Counted from the stretch's first letter, positions 35,376 to 46,924 are shown. The stretch is DNA of 64,000 nucleotides from Pyrus communis (GCF_963583255.1 NC_084803.1:24960428-25024427), one strand, 5' to 3'. Made by a program: numbers and translations. The notes: generated by a model from the letters alone, not told the origin.

Positions 35376-36910
35376 TTAAAGAAATTGAATGGTATATATA
35401 TTTATTAAGTAGCTTTAAATTTATTATTGTAGTGCATATAGGCGATGAAAATAAGTGAATAAGGGTTAGGCGATGAATATCAATATTTCATCGCCTAACC
35501 CTTATGTACTTATTTTTTATTTATTTTTATATTTTATATTGTCAAACTAAATTATTTTTTATTTTTTATCATTTTCTTTTCACGGCGAATACACATTTGG
35601 TCGTCTAAACCTTATTTATATTTTAAAATAAAATTATTTTCTTTTTTATTATTTATAAAAATTATTTTTATAAATTTTGTGCAACGAACCAATATTTCGT
35701 CGCACAAAATCCTTAAATTTGGATGGGTGCCAAAAATGGGACGCGGGAATTTTTTTTAAAAAACTTTGTGCGACCAACACTTCGTTACGCAGAACTTTAA
35801 AAATTTGGGCAGGCACCAAAAATAGGACATGGGAAATTTTTTTAAGACTTTGCACGACCAATATTTTGTCGTGCAAAGTGATACGGTTTTTAAAACTAAG
35901 ATAACTCCTCCACCATTTTCTCAATGTTTTTCTCTACTCTTACCTCCCCTCTCTCTTTCCCTCTCCCAAAATCCGACCCTCTCTCTCACACTCACTCCTC
36001 TCTCTTAATCTCTCTTCTCTCTCTTCACTATCTCTCACTCTCACTGACTCTCTCATCTCTCTCTCACTATCTCCTCTAATTTTCTCACACTCACTCCTCG
36101 CTCTCATTCTCACTCACTCTCAATCTTGCCAAAAGGTATATTCTCCCCAAATTTAGTTTTTTTTTCCATTAATATGTATTTTTGGAGTTAGTTTTGAGTT
36201 TGGTGCGGGGTTTGGCGTCAAGTATAGGGTGAGGAGTGGAGTTTGGGGTCAGATTTGGGGTATACCAATTTTAGGGGAGATTGTGCCAATTTTTTGGTAT
36301 TATTTTATCTTATTTTTTTTGTTATTTGACCATATTTGTTTTCTTTGTAGGGAATCGTCAAGACTTTGACGGCTAAAGTTGAGGATTAGGACGCTTTCGA
36401 ACCATATCCCTGCCACTACCACCACAATAGACTTGTATTAGGATTTTATATTATTGTACTTTGTTAATTTATGTGTACATTTTGAATATAATTTGATTAC
36501 TATTTTTCATGTGTAATTTTATTTTGAATATGTCAATTTAAATTAAAGTAATTAAAAAAATAAAATCATACAATTAAATTAAATTCAAAAAGTAAAAATT
36601 CAAAAAATCTTGCTTTACCAAATATTTTGTTGCGCAAACAATTAATATAAGAGAAATAATAAAACAAAAAATAAAAAAACCTTGTGCGATAAAATATTTC
36701 GTCTCGCAAAATATTAAATTAATTATTTTAATTAAAAAAATTAAAAAACAAAAATATTTTTGAGACGAAGTATTTCATCGTCCCTATCTTCATGAGCTTT
36801 GCGCGACGAACCATTCGCGACCAAAATTTCGTTGCGCAAGGTTTTACGAGACAAAATTGTACTTTGCGCAACAAACTTATTTCGTCGCGCAAAGTGTTTT
36901 TTGTAGTAGT
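35376..36910. other. Right part of CACTA-1
   Basis: Contains an inverted repeat around 35445-35510 (AGGCGATGAA ... TTCATCGCCT), many GCGCGACGAA words, a CT-rich stretch (35935-36125), and a GT-AG intron-like segment (AAAAGGTATATTC near 36133 to TTGTAGGGAATC near 36350). The last two look like a captured leader region. No open gene is seen. Confidence 0.6.
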
Positions 36911-37075
36911 GAAGATGTGTTAAGTTTGCACGAGGATGACCTATTCTTTAGTTGTGGCCACATTTGGTTGTTTATGAAAATTTATGTGTCATACAGTGAT
37001 GGAATGTGTGATAAACTAAGTAACATGTTATGAATTCATATGAATATTTGTAACACCTTATGAGCATTTATGAAA

Positions 37076-39284
37076 CTAATACCTGAGAGACTTACTTAAG
37101 CTAGAAACTACAATATAGTTACAAAAGTCCCTACAAAATGTACAGATCGTTAAGTTGTAAATATATACGAAGGGAGATTTCAGGCTAAGTATTCTTGGGT
37201 ACGTTGTGAGCACCTTGACGTACTCGTGCTTCGTGTGCTTATCACCATCTTTGACGATATCACCCACGTGTGAGGGAAAAAATGCAGTCTCAATCATATC
37301 CTGACCAAACCTGATGATTATACGAATGAAATTTCTCAAACCCATCATATAAAGCGGAATCACACTTCTCTTAGAGCTGCTTTGTCGCTCATGAAGTGAT
37401 TGCCCACGATGTACATCTTCCTCCTCTTTTAGAACTAGTTTATCATACTTACACTTTTGGCTATGTATTTAGCATTTGTACTTGGTCGATTAGTACAACA
37501 CCTCGTTAAGCTGTTGTTATAATACAACCAATGTGGATTCTTGTCGAGGCACTTTTAATAACACACAATGATGGAGCATGAGTTGGTAGAAAATTTGCTC
37601 TTTGCTTCTACAATTTGATCGGTTGGATCATCGGAATCATCATCATTCTCGCAAAGCCATGACATGCGTGGTTTCCATGGTTGTCGCTAAAGAGAGTGTT
37701 GGCTACTAAATTGTTCTTGCTTCCTTTTATAGATGATCAATATAGATGGCATTAAATGCCACACCAACCAAAAATGGATGGAAACGACGGATACATAAGG
37801 GTATGTTGTATGTATATGATGGCTTATGAATAGTTGTGTAAAGCTGTCAGGTAGTCTATCTACAACTAGTTTGTCATCAGTATTCCTTAAAATTGGTTAC
37901 CCTTTTTGTGTAACTATATTAAGAATGTATTGTAGATGAAGTAAGTGTTACCTAATGAATTGTCCTTGGTTTCCATTTATGGATGATCAATTTAGATGTC
38001 ATTTAATGCGACACCAACAAAAACCGGATAAAGATGACGGATTTACGATTGCCTATTGTAGGTATATGATGGCTTGTAAACAGTTGTGTAAGGTTGTCAG
38101 GAAGTCAGTTTACAACTACTTGTTCATCAATAATCTTTCCAAATCCTAAACTTTTTACTGTAATAACATTAAGAACGTGTTGTGGTGGCAACAAAATGTT
38201 GAGTATGTATACAGTCAGATTTAATAAGCCAAACAATTGAAGATTTTGCATGTCTGTGTTTACAGGCACTTATGAAGACTTATGTCTGCCCTTGGGCAGT
38301 CTTGTCACTTTGGTCCTTCTAGTCGCAGAAAATAAATTTTCAAAGACAAAAGTGAGTAAAAAAAGTCAGTAGTACAAAAATATATCACCACTCCCACATC
38401 CAATGTTGAAGAAAGCGTGCAAACATTTGTGTTCCAAAAGCCATGTACTCATCTCACTCCTACATCTAATCTTAAAGACATTCTACAAACATTTACATTC
38501 TAAAAAACATGTACTCATCTTACTTCTATATCCAATCTTAAAGACATTCTACAAACATTTGTGTTAAAAAAAAAAAAAACATGAACTAATCCCACTCAAA
38601 CACAAAGATACTTAGGTGAAGCATTACCATAACCAAAGATCTCGTCTACATTTACATCATGAATTGCTTGATCATTCGGTAGCACAAGTTGGGCATAAAA
38701 CATAAAAGAATTAACCCCTTTGTGCACATCAAGTTTCTTCCTTAATTCCACTTTCTCCTTACTGTACGTGTAGCCATTGAATTTGTCTATCAGTTTAATT
38801 GCATTCAAGTATTTCATGTGGTCAATGCTGGCAAGCAACCTCGTTGCATCGGTTTTTAAATCTTGGTTTGCCTTTTGAACAATACTCAACTCATACGAAT
38901 ACGTTCGATTCTCCCAACGAGCTCAAGGTGTATACTCTTCCAAAATAAAAGACACTGTGTTGAGTTATATTTACCTGAAAATAAGCACTTGGAATGACAC
39001 ATACGTAGCATCACTTTTCTGAAGATGTGGCTGCTTTTCCCACAGTTTGATTCTTTGGCATGGGTTGTATTCACGGTGATTGGATGTTGAGGTTTGGAGT
39101 TGGGTGTAGGACAGACATAATTGGGATTGAGAGTATTAAAGACGACTGGATTTGTTTTGGCAGGTGAGGTATTAATTGGAGGAGAAGTTATGGATGTTGG
39201 TGTATTTAAGAGGATTTGAGATGGAGTTTTGGGTGCTGTTGGTTTATTCAATATGATTGGAGGCGAATTGGGTGTTGTTGCCAT
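37076..39284 (-). pseudogene. MULE-A second gene (unknown, coiled-coil), degenerate
   Basis: Minus strand. Starts with a Thr/Pro/Asn-rich part (39284-38990, MATTPNSPPIILNKP). A helical, charged part follows (38889-38596: VQKANQDLKTDATRLLASI, HMKYL, KEKVELRKKLDVHKGVNSF, FYAQLVLPNDQ). A further block lies at 37690-37076 (CENDDDSDDPTDQIVEAK, GLRNFIRIIIRFGQDMIET, KHEYVKVLTTYP). The same blocks occur in MULE-B on the plus strand, so this is a family gene and not a chance ORF. Function is not recognised. Stops and frame changes break it, and it is convergent with the transposase remnant. Confidence 0.55.
37700..38180. repeat. ~240 bp local duplication in MULE-A
   Basis: Two diverged direct copies begin near 37708 and 37958. 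Shared landmarks are GATGATCAAT, GCATTAAATGC/TCATTTAATGC, ACACCAAC, GGTATATGATGGCTT-like words and CAACTA. The reverse complement of one unit is found at 62270-62440 in MULE-B. Confidence 0.7.
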
Positions 39285-39299
39285 GATCGCAAGGACTCA

Positions 39300-39840
39300 G
39301 CCTATTGCACCAGAGTAGAGTGATGGTGGCACTTTGCTCCATTTGATACAACTTCACCCGAAGCTGGTGAGTCCATGACTGGACGTTTAACGTAACAGTA
39401 TTCGGATCAACCTTACTCCGGCCCTAGAAAACTATGGTCCCACACTTAAAAATGTGGTTAGACCTGTGGTAGTGGTGGATGGGTCAGGAATATAGGCCGT
39501 TCGGCTTGGACCAGTGGCGCAAATGGAGGAGTCAAAACAAAATGCAGTCAGTGGGCCGTACAGAGGGATGGCCTTCTGTGAAGATTGGTACACTTGATAG
39601 ACTAACACATGGGCATTAGGCTAAATAGGAGGCGTATTGGCAACTCACATTCACACTAGCACTTCCTGCAAAGCACAATCCTTGATTATTGCTAAGCATC
39701 TTATTTGATTTTTAGATGACTAAAGAACTTTGGGTTCTTAATTAGTTATATTATTATAACGAATAAATTTCAAGTCTTCTATTGCATTTGATACCTAACA
39801 ATATTTACCTTCAATCAATGAGGCAAATATGAAAAATTAA
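39300..39840. other. No gene seen; dispersed-repeat tail
   Basis: 39330-39430 resembles the tails of the 1275-2020 duplication (GGTGGCA... TGCTCCAT... GTCCATGAC). The rest is anonymous. Confidence 0.4.
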
Positions 39841-39846
39841 AAGGCT

Positions 39847-40300
39847 TCTTTACGAAGATATTTCGCTTTCATGATTTCCACCCACCGGGTTGTCATTATC
39901 CTGAATTACTTTCCAAGCTTAGCCAAAAAAGCCATATTGAGGTGATTATATTTCCTAATCCTCAATCCCCCATGGGATTTAGGAACATAGACATCATCCC
40001 AGGCAACCGGGGAGAAATTTGACTTCTTATTCCAAGGGAAATGTTTACTCTCTATCAATAGCATTGGTTATCTGAGGTGGGCACTTAAATCAAGCCATAG
40101 TACGATTAGGCATCCCAACCAGGCTAGACTTAATGAGGATATGTCTCCCACCTTTAGAAAGAGAGTTTTATTTCTAGCCAGCTAATTTATTTTGAATTTT
40201 GAGAAAAAGCTTTGTAGCATTAACGTGATCTTTCCAGAAAATGATGTTATGAATGCCTAAATATCTTCAGTTGCTTTATGGTGGATATGCATAATGTTGA
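39847..40300 (-). pseudogene. LINE (non-LTR retrotransposon) RT C-terminal fragment
   Basis: Minus-strand reading gives LSKGGRHILIKSSLVGMP, then SKHFPWNKKSNFSPVAWDD, VYVPKSHGGLRIRKYNHLN and MAFLAKLGK. This is the conserved end of plant L1-like RT proteins (PK-GGL-IR, N-A-LAK). Stops interrupt it. No ends, poly-A or target duplication could be assigned, so it is a small relic just upstream of the dioxygenase pseudogene. Confidence 0.75.
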
Positions 40301-40421
40301 CAATATCAACCCATTTTTCCCTTGTTCGCTCTAAACTCGTTCTTCTATTTTATTTTAGAAAAAAATGACAGAAGCATATATGCATGCTTGACCGAACCCA
40401 GATTACGACTTTTCAGTGTGT

Positions 40422-40435
40422 GTGTGTGTGTGTAT
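40422..40435. repeat. (TG)n microsatellite
   Basis: Seven TG units, 110 bp before the dioxygenase start codon. Confidence 0.8.
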
Positions 40436-40782
40436 CCCTTCTATACCTAATTCTCAAGCCAAATCAAATTCCCAAATTCCCCGATATATGTATGGTAATT
40501 CAATTCTCAAAGGAAAAGGTAAAACGATTGTTATGGCAGTGAAGGACACCTTCTACCTATCCCACGGATCGCTGACGCTGAGCATCGACGAGTCACTTCC
40601 GGCCAGAAAATTCCTCCAATCGTGGAAAGAAACGGTGTATTCTCAAAAACCCACCTCCATCCTCATCATCTCTGGCCACTAGGACAGCGTCGTCACCTCC
40701 GTCAACTTCATTTTCAGCTGCTACGGCCCCATCTACGACTTCTACGGCTTCCCCAAATCCATGTACGAGCTCAGGTACCCCG

Positions 40783-41436
40783 TGTTGGAAATTCAAATAA
40801 AAACAGGCTGTAAAAGGTTGCTTCTAGCTGTTAGTTTCTTTACAGGTTGTATCCACACATGCTGCAACTACAAAGACTAAAGTTTCCTCCATGTGCTAGC
40901 TGAAATGGCGATGAAAGACAGCAAGTGTGCTGCCATGTGATGTGCTAGCAGGAAGACAGCAGTGTGCTGCTGTGTATTAGCCGAAAGAGTGTTGATTGCA
41001 AGCTGGAAAGATAGCTGCATATGTGTGCTAGACTGTCCAAAGTTCTTGCATGTGTTTTAAAGGGTGTAAAGATGTTAAACACCCCATTCATTGCATGTGT
41101 TGTTGCATTGTTTATCAATTTCTGTTTTGTATAAATAGGCCATCTTGCTAAGCTTTATAGCATCCCATCCAAATCCCATTTCCATTCTCATTTTCAGCTT
41201 GTAAGCTTTAAGAGTTGTAAACTCTTCTAATATTTCAAAGTGTTTGTTATCACCAAGCTTGCTACTTCTTTCATATATCAAAGTCCAAGTGTTTTACCAA
41301 AGCTTGTTGCTTCCTTCCTTTCTCTATTTCTTTGTCCAATTTTATTGAGAGTGAAAGTGAGAGGTGTGATAGAGTTTGTAAACTTATCACCCACATATTT
41401 TGGTATTGAGTTAGTAAACTCTTGTGAATACCAACA
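40783..41436 (+). repeat. 5' LTR of Copia-3
   Basis: 654 bp, starting TGTTGGAAATTC and ending ATACCAACA. GTATAAATAGGCC at about 41127-41140 is a good TATA box, and the U5 side is followed directly by the primer-binding site. Confidence 0.85.
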
Positions 41437-41438
41437 AT

Positions 41439-41450
41439 TGGTATCAGAGC
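41439..41450 (+). other. Primer-binding site of Copia-3
   Basis: TGGTATCAGAGC starts two bases after the LTR's CA end. It is complementary to the 3' end of plant initiator methionine tRNA, the standard copia primer. Confidence 0.92.
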
Positions 41451-41480
41451 CAGAATACCATTCTGGCAAGTGGAGTAGCT

Positions 41481-43580
41481 ATGGCGTCCAATTTAGTGCA
41501 ACTCCAAGTTCCCACATTGAAGAAAGAAAATTATGAAAGATGGTGCATCCAATTCAAAGCATTGTTTGGATCACAGGAGCTATGGGAAGTTGTCAGTAGT
41601 GGGTATGTTGTACCCACTGCCGAGCAAGAAGCCGTATATACTGCGGATCAAAGGAACACTCTCAAGGACTTACGAAAGAAGGACCAAAAGACGCTGTATC
41701 TTCTATACCAGGGTTTGGAAGATTCAACGTTCGAGAAGGTTGCAGAAGCAACAACGAGCAAGCAAGTATGGGATACACTCAGTACAATCTACAAAGGAGT
41801 AGATCGAGTCAAGAAAATGAGGTTACAGTCACTTCGAGCAGATTTTGAAACTGCTCACACGAATGAAGGGGAGAGCATCTCCGACTATCACTCAAGGCTC
41901 ATTGTGATAGTAAATCAGATGAGGAGAAATGGCGAGAGACTCGATGAAGTACGAGTTGTGGAGAAGATACTCCGGTCACTCACATCTAAGTTTGAGCATG
42001 TGGTGACTGCCATTGAGGAATCCAAGGATTTGGAGGTGATGAGCGCAGAGGAGCTACTAGGATCCCTCCTAGTTCATGAGCAACGCATTCAGAAGAATGC
42101 AAACCCCACAACGCTAGAGCAAGCTTTGGAGTCAAAGTTGAATATTGACAAACCAAATGGAGGTCGTGGGCAGTGGAACTCACGTCGTGGGAGTTCATCT
42201 AACCGTAGCCGAGGACGAGCTCGAGGAAGAGGTCGAGGTTATGCACAAAATCGAGGTCAGTCTCAAGAGTGGAGATCTACTCGAGGAAAGGCGCATATCC
42301 AATGTCACAATTGCAAGCAATATGGACATTATGCCAATGAATGTTCACATAAAAATGGTGAGCATGTCAACATGGCAGAATCAAGTGGAAATACTGATGA
42401 AGAACTTACAGTCTTGCTAGCACACCATGATTCCAGTAGCCAACAAGATGTTTGGTATTTGGACTCTGGTGCAAGCAATCACATGTGTGGAAAGAAGGAG
42501 TTTTTTGCCGAACTAAAAGATGGGGCCTATGGATCTGTAAGTCTTGGTGACTCCTCAAAGTTGCCAGTTGAAGGCAAAGGGAAGATCAAGATCATCCAGA
42601 AGGATGGTAAAGAAGAATACATCTCCGATACCTACTACATACCAGGTATGAAGAGCAACATTCTAAGCATTGGTCAACTGCTCCAGAAAGGGTACATTAT
42701 ACATATGGAGAATATATTTCTCACTCTCATAAATGCAAGGAGAAAACTTATTGCACGTGTTCAAATGTCAAAGAACCGAATGTTCCCGTTGAAGTTGAAC
42801 ACAAAGATTGGGAGTTGCAACATCGGTGTGATGGAAGATGAGTCATGGAAATGGCATCTTCGATTTGGCCATCTTCATTTCAATGGCCTAAAGTTGTTGT
42901 CAAGTGGAGGAATGGTTCGTGGTTTACCCCAGATTGAAGCCACACGCCAAGTATGTGAAGGTTGTGTGCTTGGCAAGCAAGCACGACTATCGTTCCCTGT
43001 TGGTGATACATGGAGAGCAAAGGCACCACTGCAGTTGGTGCACACAGATATATGTGGTTCATTGGATCCCATGTCTTATGAAGGTAATAGGTATTTTATT
43101 ACCTTCATTGATGATTTCAGTAGAAAGACTTGGGTCTATTTTCTCAAGGAGAAGTCAGCTGCCCTAAAAATTTTTAAGGAGTTCAAGGCACTCACAGAGG
43201 CTGAAAGTAACTACAAGCTTGTGGCTGTGAGATCAGATAGAGGTGGAGAGTACACCTCCAATGCTTTCCAAGCATACTGCAAGGAGCAAGGAATTAGGCA
43301 TCAACTTACTGCTGCTTATACCCCACAGCAAAATGGGATAGCCGAAAGAAAGAATCGAACCATCCTTGACATGACAAGGTCCATGCTTAAGGAGAAGAAT
43401 TTGCCAAAAAGAGTTATGGGCAGAAGATGTAGCTTGTTCGATTTATTTGTTGAATCGATGTCCAACAAAGAGTGTCAAGAGGATGACACCACAAGAGGCT
43501 TGGAGTGGATACAAGCCGAATGTTACACACCTAAGAATTTTTGGGTGTGTTGCATATGCTCAAGTTCCAGAAGCCAACCG
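41481..43580 (+). pseudogene. Copia-3 gag-protease-integrase polyprotein, truncated
   Basis: ATG at 41481 (MASNLVQLQVPTL), ~30 bases after the primer-binding site, opens a frame of about 640 codons without stops. Gag: YERWCIQFKALFGSQELW, then an Arg/Gly-rich stretch and one zinc knuckle CHNCKQYGHYANEC. Protease: WYLDSGASNHMCG. GAG-pre-integrase: WHLRFGHLHFNGL. Integrase core: THTDICG-like start, FIDDFSRKTWVYFL, VRSDRGGEYTSNAF and TPQQNGIAERKNRT. A run of five A at 43406-43410 shifts the frame; the alternate frame then continues (LLNRCPTKSVKRMTPQEAW, IFGCVAYAQ) until the element ends at ~43580. RT and RNase H are absent. Confidence 0.88.
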
Positions 43581-43650
43581 CGTCAAGCAGCTATTGACAT
43601 CGTCAAGCTTTGGCTGCGTCAACGTGGACACCAAGCGGGGGCTCCACCAC

Positions 43651-44235
43651 AAGAAATTTTTTGGGGAGCTAGTCACACAAGACAACTAGAGTTCCGAACG
43701 AATCATGGGTTGACACCTGTCTCTTTTGTTTTCTGATAAGAAAAATGCCAATTAAAATATTTTACCAAACAAAATTTCTGAATTATCCCTATCACACCAA
43801 TCATCAACACCGCGTACACACACCAATCCAGCTCCATTGCCGACCAACGATTTTGTCGGTGAATCTCTTCTCTCTCTACCTATTTTTCTTTCTCATCTTC
43901 TTTCTATTTCTCTATTATTTTTTTGACATGGAAGCTGATGGATGTTCAGCGATAACTCCCTCAGAGGGTGTCGCAAACTGCCAATCTAATAGCTGGTTAA
44001 GTGGTCAGATTCTCGTGTTCTTCTCCGGCGAGAAAATGAAGATAAAAAAAAGGAAAATATGAGAAAGAAAGAGAAAGAGCAACAAAGACGTGATAGAAGG
44101 GAGGAATAGGTGGGGCGGAGGGTTCAAGATCCTACAAGGATGTCATTTAATAAAAGATAATATTCTAGGTGTCAGATTGCAATAGGCATGAAACTCCAGC
44201 TGTCTTGTGTGCCAGGCTTGTCGAAAATTTTCTCC
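43651..44235. mobile_element. 585 bp MULE-like MITE in the dioxygenase gene
   Basis: The ends are long imperfect inverted repeats. The left end runs AAGAAATTTTTTGGGG, then CACACAAGAC, AGAGTTCC and TTGACACCT. The right end, read inward, runs GGAGAAAATTTTCGAC, then CACACAAGAC, GGAGTTTC and TGACACCT. Flanking 9-mers CTCCACCAC and ATTGACCAT could be a decayed 9 bp target duplication. The inside is CT-rich non-coding sequence. Assignment to Mutator-type is inferred from TIR length and spacing. Confidence 0.6.
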
Positions 44236-44383
44236 ATTGACCATGACTCATGAGTCTTACCCATGTTGATGCACCCAAAGGTAGACATCCCAGTTTGCCA
44301 GCTGTCAGTCATCGGGGAGGGGCACTTCCTATCACTATAACTTGGGGAAGGTGCTGGCCCCACTAAAAGACGAGGGCGTTGTT

Positions 44384-45238
44384 AGAGCAACTCTACCCAA
44401 AGGAGTAGCCCAATGGACCCGTGACTAAATATGACCTAATAGCCCTAGCAATTATCTTCAGCCCCTGCGGGCGATTGCGCATGAGGGGGGTCTAAGCAAG
44501 ATGCCCAACTCGAATCGGGGCCCGAGAGCCCGAGGTGAAGGTGATGCAACGTTGACATCAGGGTGAAGATGCATGGATTTTTCGGTCGGGGAGGAGCTTG
44601 GAGTCTCAGTTTTGGTCATCGTACATCATCTCGTATAGGGTTTGGAACTGGGTCGGTCGAGTCAGAGACTGATTTGACCCGGCGAGTTGTGGCGGCGGTG
44701 GTTAAGGAGAAGGAGGGGAGAAGAGGGGCTTGGAGGGCGAGGAGGTAGGGGAATAGAGTATGGAGAGGGATCTTGATGGCAAGAAGGAGAGGGTTTGACT
44801 AGAGATGAAGCCCTGTTTGATGATGGTGGAGACCTCCCTCGATTTCAATACGTTCTCGACTGCCATTGGAGCTCTGAGAGCTCGGTGGGGGAATTAAGTG
44901 AATGGGAAAGAAAACCCAAAAGTGGGATTTTTGTGGGGATGCAAGGATTGAAAGAAAGATGGGTTCTTGGAGGATTGGAGTGAGAGAAAATGAGGGGAAA
45001 GGAGACAATCAAAGAAAGAAGTGAAATTTTCTAGGAAAGTACTAAGAGCGAGGGGGAAAGTAATAAAGAATGTTTTCTCGGGAAGTAAAATATTTTGTAT
45101 TATTTTATAAAATAAAAAATACTAATATTTTATTGTTTATTGTCATGGCTATTGAGTTTAGGGGTGGAGATGCAAAAGGCAATTACTGTTCACTGGGTGG
45201 ATTCAATATTGAATTAGCCTAGGAGGCCTTTGCAATGC
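44384..45238. mobile_element. ~855 bp MITE-like insertion (hAT-like termini)
   Basis: The left end AGAGCAACTCTACCC and the right end read inward (AGCATTGCAAAGGCC, then CCTAGGCTAATTCAATATTG) are weak inverted repeats. CACCCAGTGAACAGTAA and CTCCACCCCTAAACTC words near the right side are typical of GAGCAACTCCACCC-type plant MITEs, in my recollection. It separates dioxygenase codons for KDEGV from those for ASGRLGAMR. No 8 bp duplication was found. Confidence 0.5.
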
Positions 45239-46924
45239 TGGAGTGGCATCAGGCAGACTTGGGGCAATGAGGATGACCAAGAACAATGAGGTCTTCCCTT
45301 GGGCTCATGAGTTTGATATGTGGCTCAAGAGGGCTCTTTTGGAAGGAAGGTACGAGGACGTGAACCAGTGGGCAAAGAAGGCGCTGCATGCGAAAACAGC
45401 TCACCTTTGGCCAGACCACCTTTACCCTTTGCATGTGGTGATGGGGGTTGCTGGTTCGTACGCAAACGCTAACACTACAAGAAAATATGGATTAAGTGAC
45501 CGAATTTTTTATGGCGCGTGAAAATTCAGCACATATAGGTAAAACAAGTGACGCTTTTTTAAAAATCGTCACTTTAAGATTTTTGGAGGACACCAAAATA
45601 TTTTGCGTCACTTATACTTTTGGATTTGCCACAAAAAAGTGGGCAGGAAAGTTTACCGCCAAACGAAATTTAATAAGTGACGCAATGTTAAATTCATCAC
45701 ATAAGAAGAGGGAAGGCCACCTGGCCATTCCTCACATATAATATTGAATTAAAAATAAAAAATATAGATGCAATTATCAAAACCCCCAAGTAACAAAACC
45801 TATCCATTTATTTTCATTTCTTCCCAGTCTTCCGCACCGTTTCGTCTACTCCTTCACTCTAACTTCGACGACTAGCTACTTGGTGGTTGCCAGCAAAGGC
45901 GACTACCACCTCTCATTTGTCTCCCTCCCTCAGCCATTCTCCCACCCTTTGATTCTCGTTCACTAACTCTCTTATCTCTCTGACATAACAATATCACATT
46001 GGGGAAGGAGAAGTTCAATTTTTTTCTCAAGTTCTTTCAGTTGACAACAAGGTACTTTGTTTCTCTATATTTCTTTAATTGTTTTTGGATTTTTTTTTTC
46101 TTTAATTGTTCTCCAGATTCTGATTTTCTTTCGCTAAAGATCCTATTGTTGGTGAATTGTTCTATGCTTCAGGGAGAGTTATACTAGCAGCGAGTTTTCT
46201 GCTCCAGTCTTGATTCTTCTTTACTCTTTGGAGTCAAAATTTTGGTCTTCGTGGTTAGTATATGTTTTTATATTTTTTCTTAGTCCCCTGAATAAGTGTT
46301 ATCTTTTTGTTTTTTGTTTTTGTTCAAATGTTGGAAGTCTATAACCATTAAGTTGCGTGTTGTCTTTCTTGAGAGAGGTGTTATCAAGAGTCAAGACTAG
46401 GTCCGCCTTGAAAAATTTTGGGTAGGGCCTACAATAATCTTAGTGCCCTTTGTTACTAGCTACTTGCGCTGGGAATTCTTTAGATGTGTACTTTCTTGTG
46501 TTTTGGCTGGCTGAAAAGGGATAAATATAAGAAATGATTAAAACTACTTACATCCCTCCAGTAGAGCTCCGCAAATCACTCGTAGCATTCTCTGGAGTGA
46601 GTCCTAGACTTTTATAGACCAGGAAAATATAGTTTGACTAGGACAATACCTGAAAATCCTAGAATTTAAAAGACTAAAGTTTGTTTCAAAACATGAATTA
46701 TCAATATTGTGTCCTTTGGAGTGATCCTAAAATACTTGATTATGTTTGTAAACCTATTTTTAGAAATATATGTAGAAGTATTGATATCAGCAAAAGTTCT
46801 TAATTTCTAAATAGATTTTATGTCTTTGCTGTGGTATATGCAAGGTTCTAAAAAGCCCTAGGCGCCTAGGTGGATTTAGGTAAATTTATTATATATCGTG
46901 TAAATAAGTAGAGATTACATAAAG

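Larger units (their letters stand above)
20617..36911. mobile_element. CACTA-1: non-autonomous CACTA (En/Spm) element with nested gypsy
   Basis: The left terminus is CACTAGTAACAAAAAA at 20617. The right terminus read inward is CACTACTACAAAAAACAC, ending at 36911. AAG lies directly outside both ends (20614-20616 and 36912-36914), the 3 bp target duplication of CACTA elements. Both subterminal zones are packed with copies of TTTGCGCGACGAA and its reverse complement (20655-20825 and 35680-36895). After removing the 13.4 kb gypsy insertion about 2.9 kb remain, with no transposase. The inside holds a 345 bp tandem array (left) and a CT-rich possible captured 5'UTR with a GT-AG intron (right). Confidence 0.9.
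17490..39300 (+). mobile_element. MULE-A: FAR1-type Mutator-like element, split by CACTA-1
   Basis: Three blocks that flank or contain the CACTA-1 insertion belong together: terminal tandem units (17530-17900), a FAR1-type transposase remnant (18196-20293), and a minus-strand second gene remnant (37076-39284). The evidence is a second copy, MULE-B, which has the same terminal units (63370-63925) and the same second gene (61378-62963) in the inverse orientation and the matching order. Sequence either side of CACTA-1 (up to 20613 and from 36915) is therefore one element. Outer ends are only approximate and I could not fix a 9 bp target duplication. Confidence 0.65.
40783..43580 (+). mobile_element. 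Copia-3: 3'-truncated Ty1/copia element inside the dioxygenase gene
   Basis: Has a 5' LTR, primer-binding site, and a nearly intact gag-protease-integrase frame. It stops in the middle of pol: RT, RNase H, polypurine tract and 3' LTR are missing. At ~43570-43590 the copia reading (IFGCVAYAQVPEA) passes directly into dioxygenase sequence (NRVKQLL). The left edge is sharp (TGTTGGAA at 40783 after the dioxygenase codons for ELRYP). Confidence 0.85.

Noticed and set aside
35445..35510. Inverted repeat GGCGATGAA...TTCATCGCC as a regulatory hairpin
   Set aside because: Explained as CACTA-1 subterminal repeat structure; nothing points to a separate function.
40593..40796. Acidic minus-strand frame opposite the first dioxygenase block
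   Set aside because: Antisense shadow; no homology recognised.
44172..44363. Minus-strand open frame starting MGPAPSPSYSDRK
   Set aside because: It is the antisense of the dioxygenase middle block and the MITE edge, which has clear family words on the plus strand.
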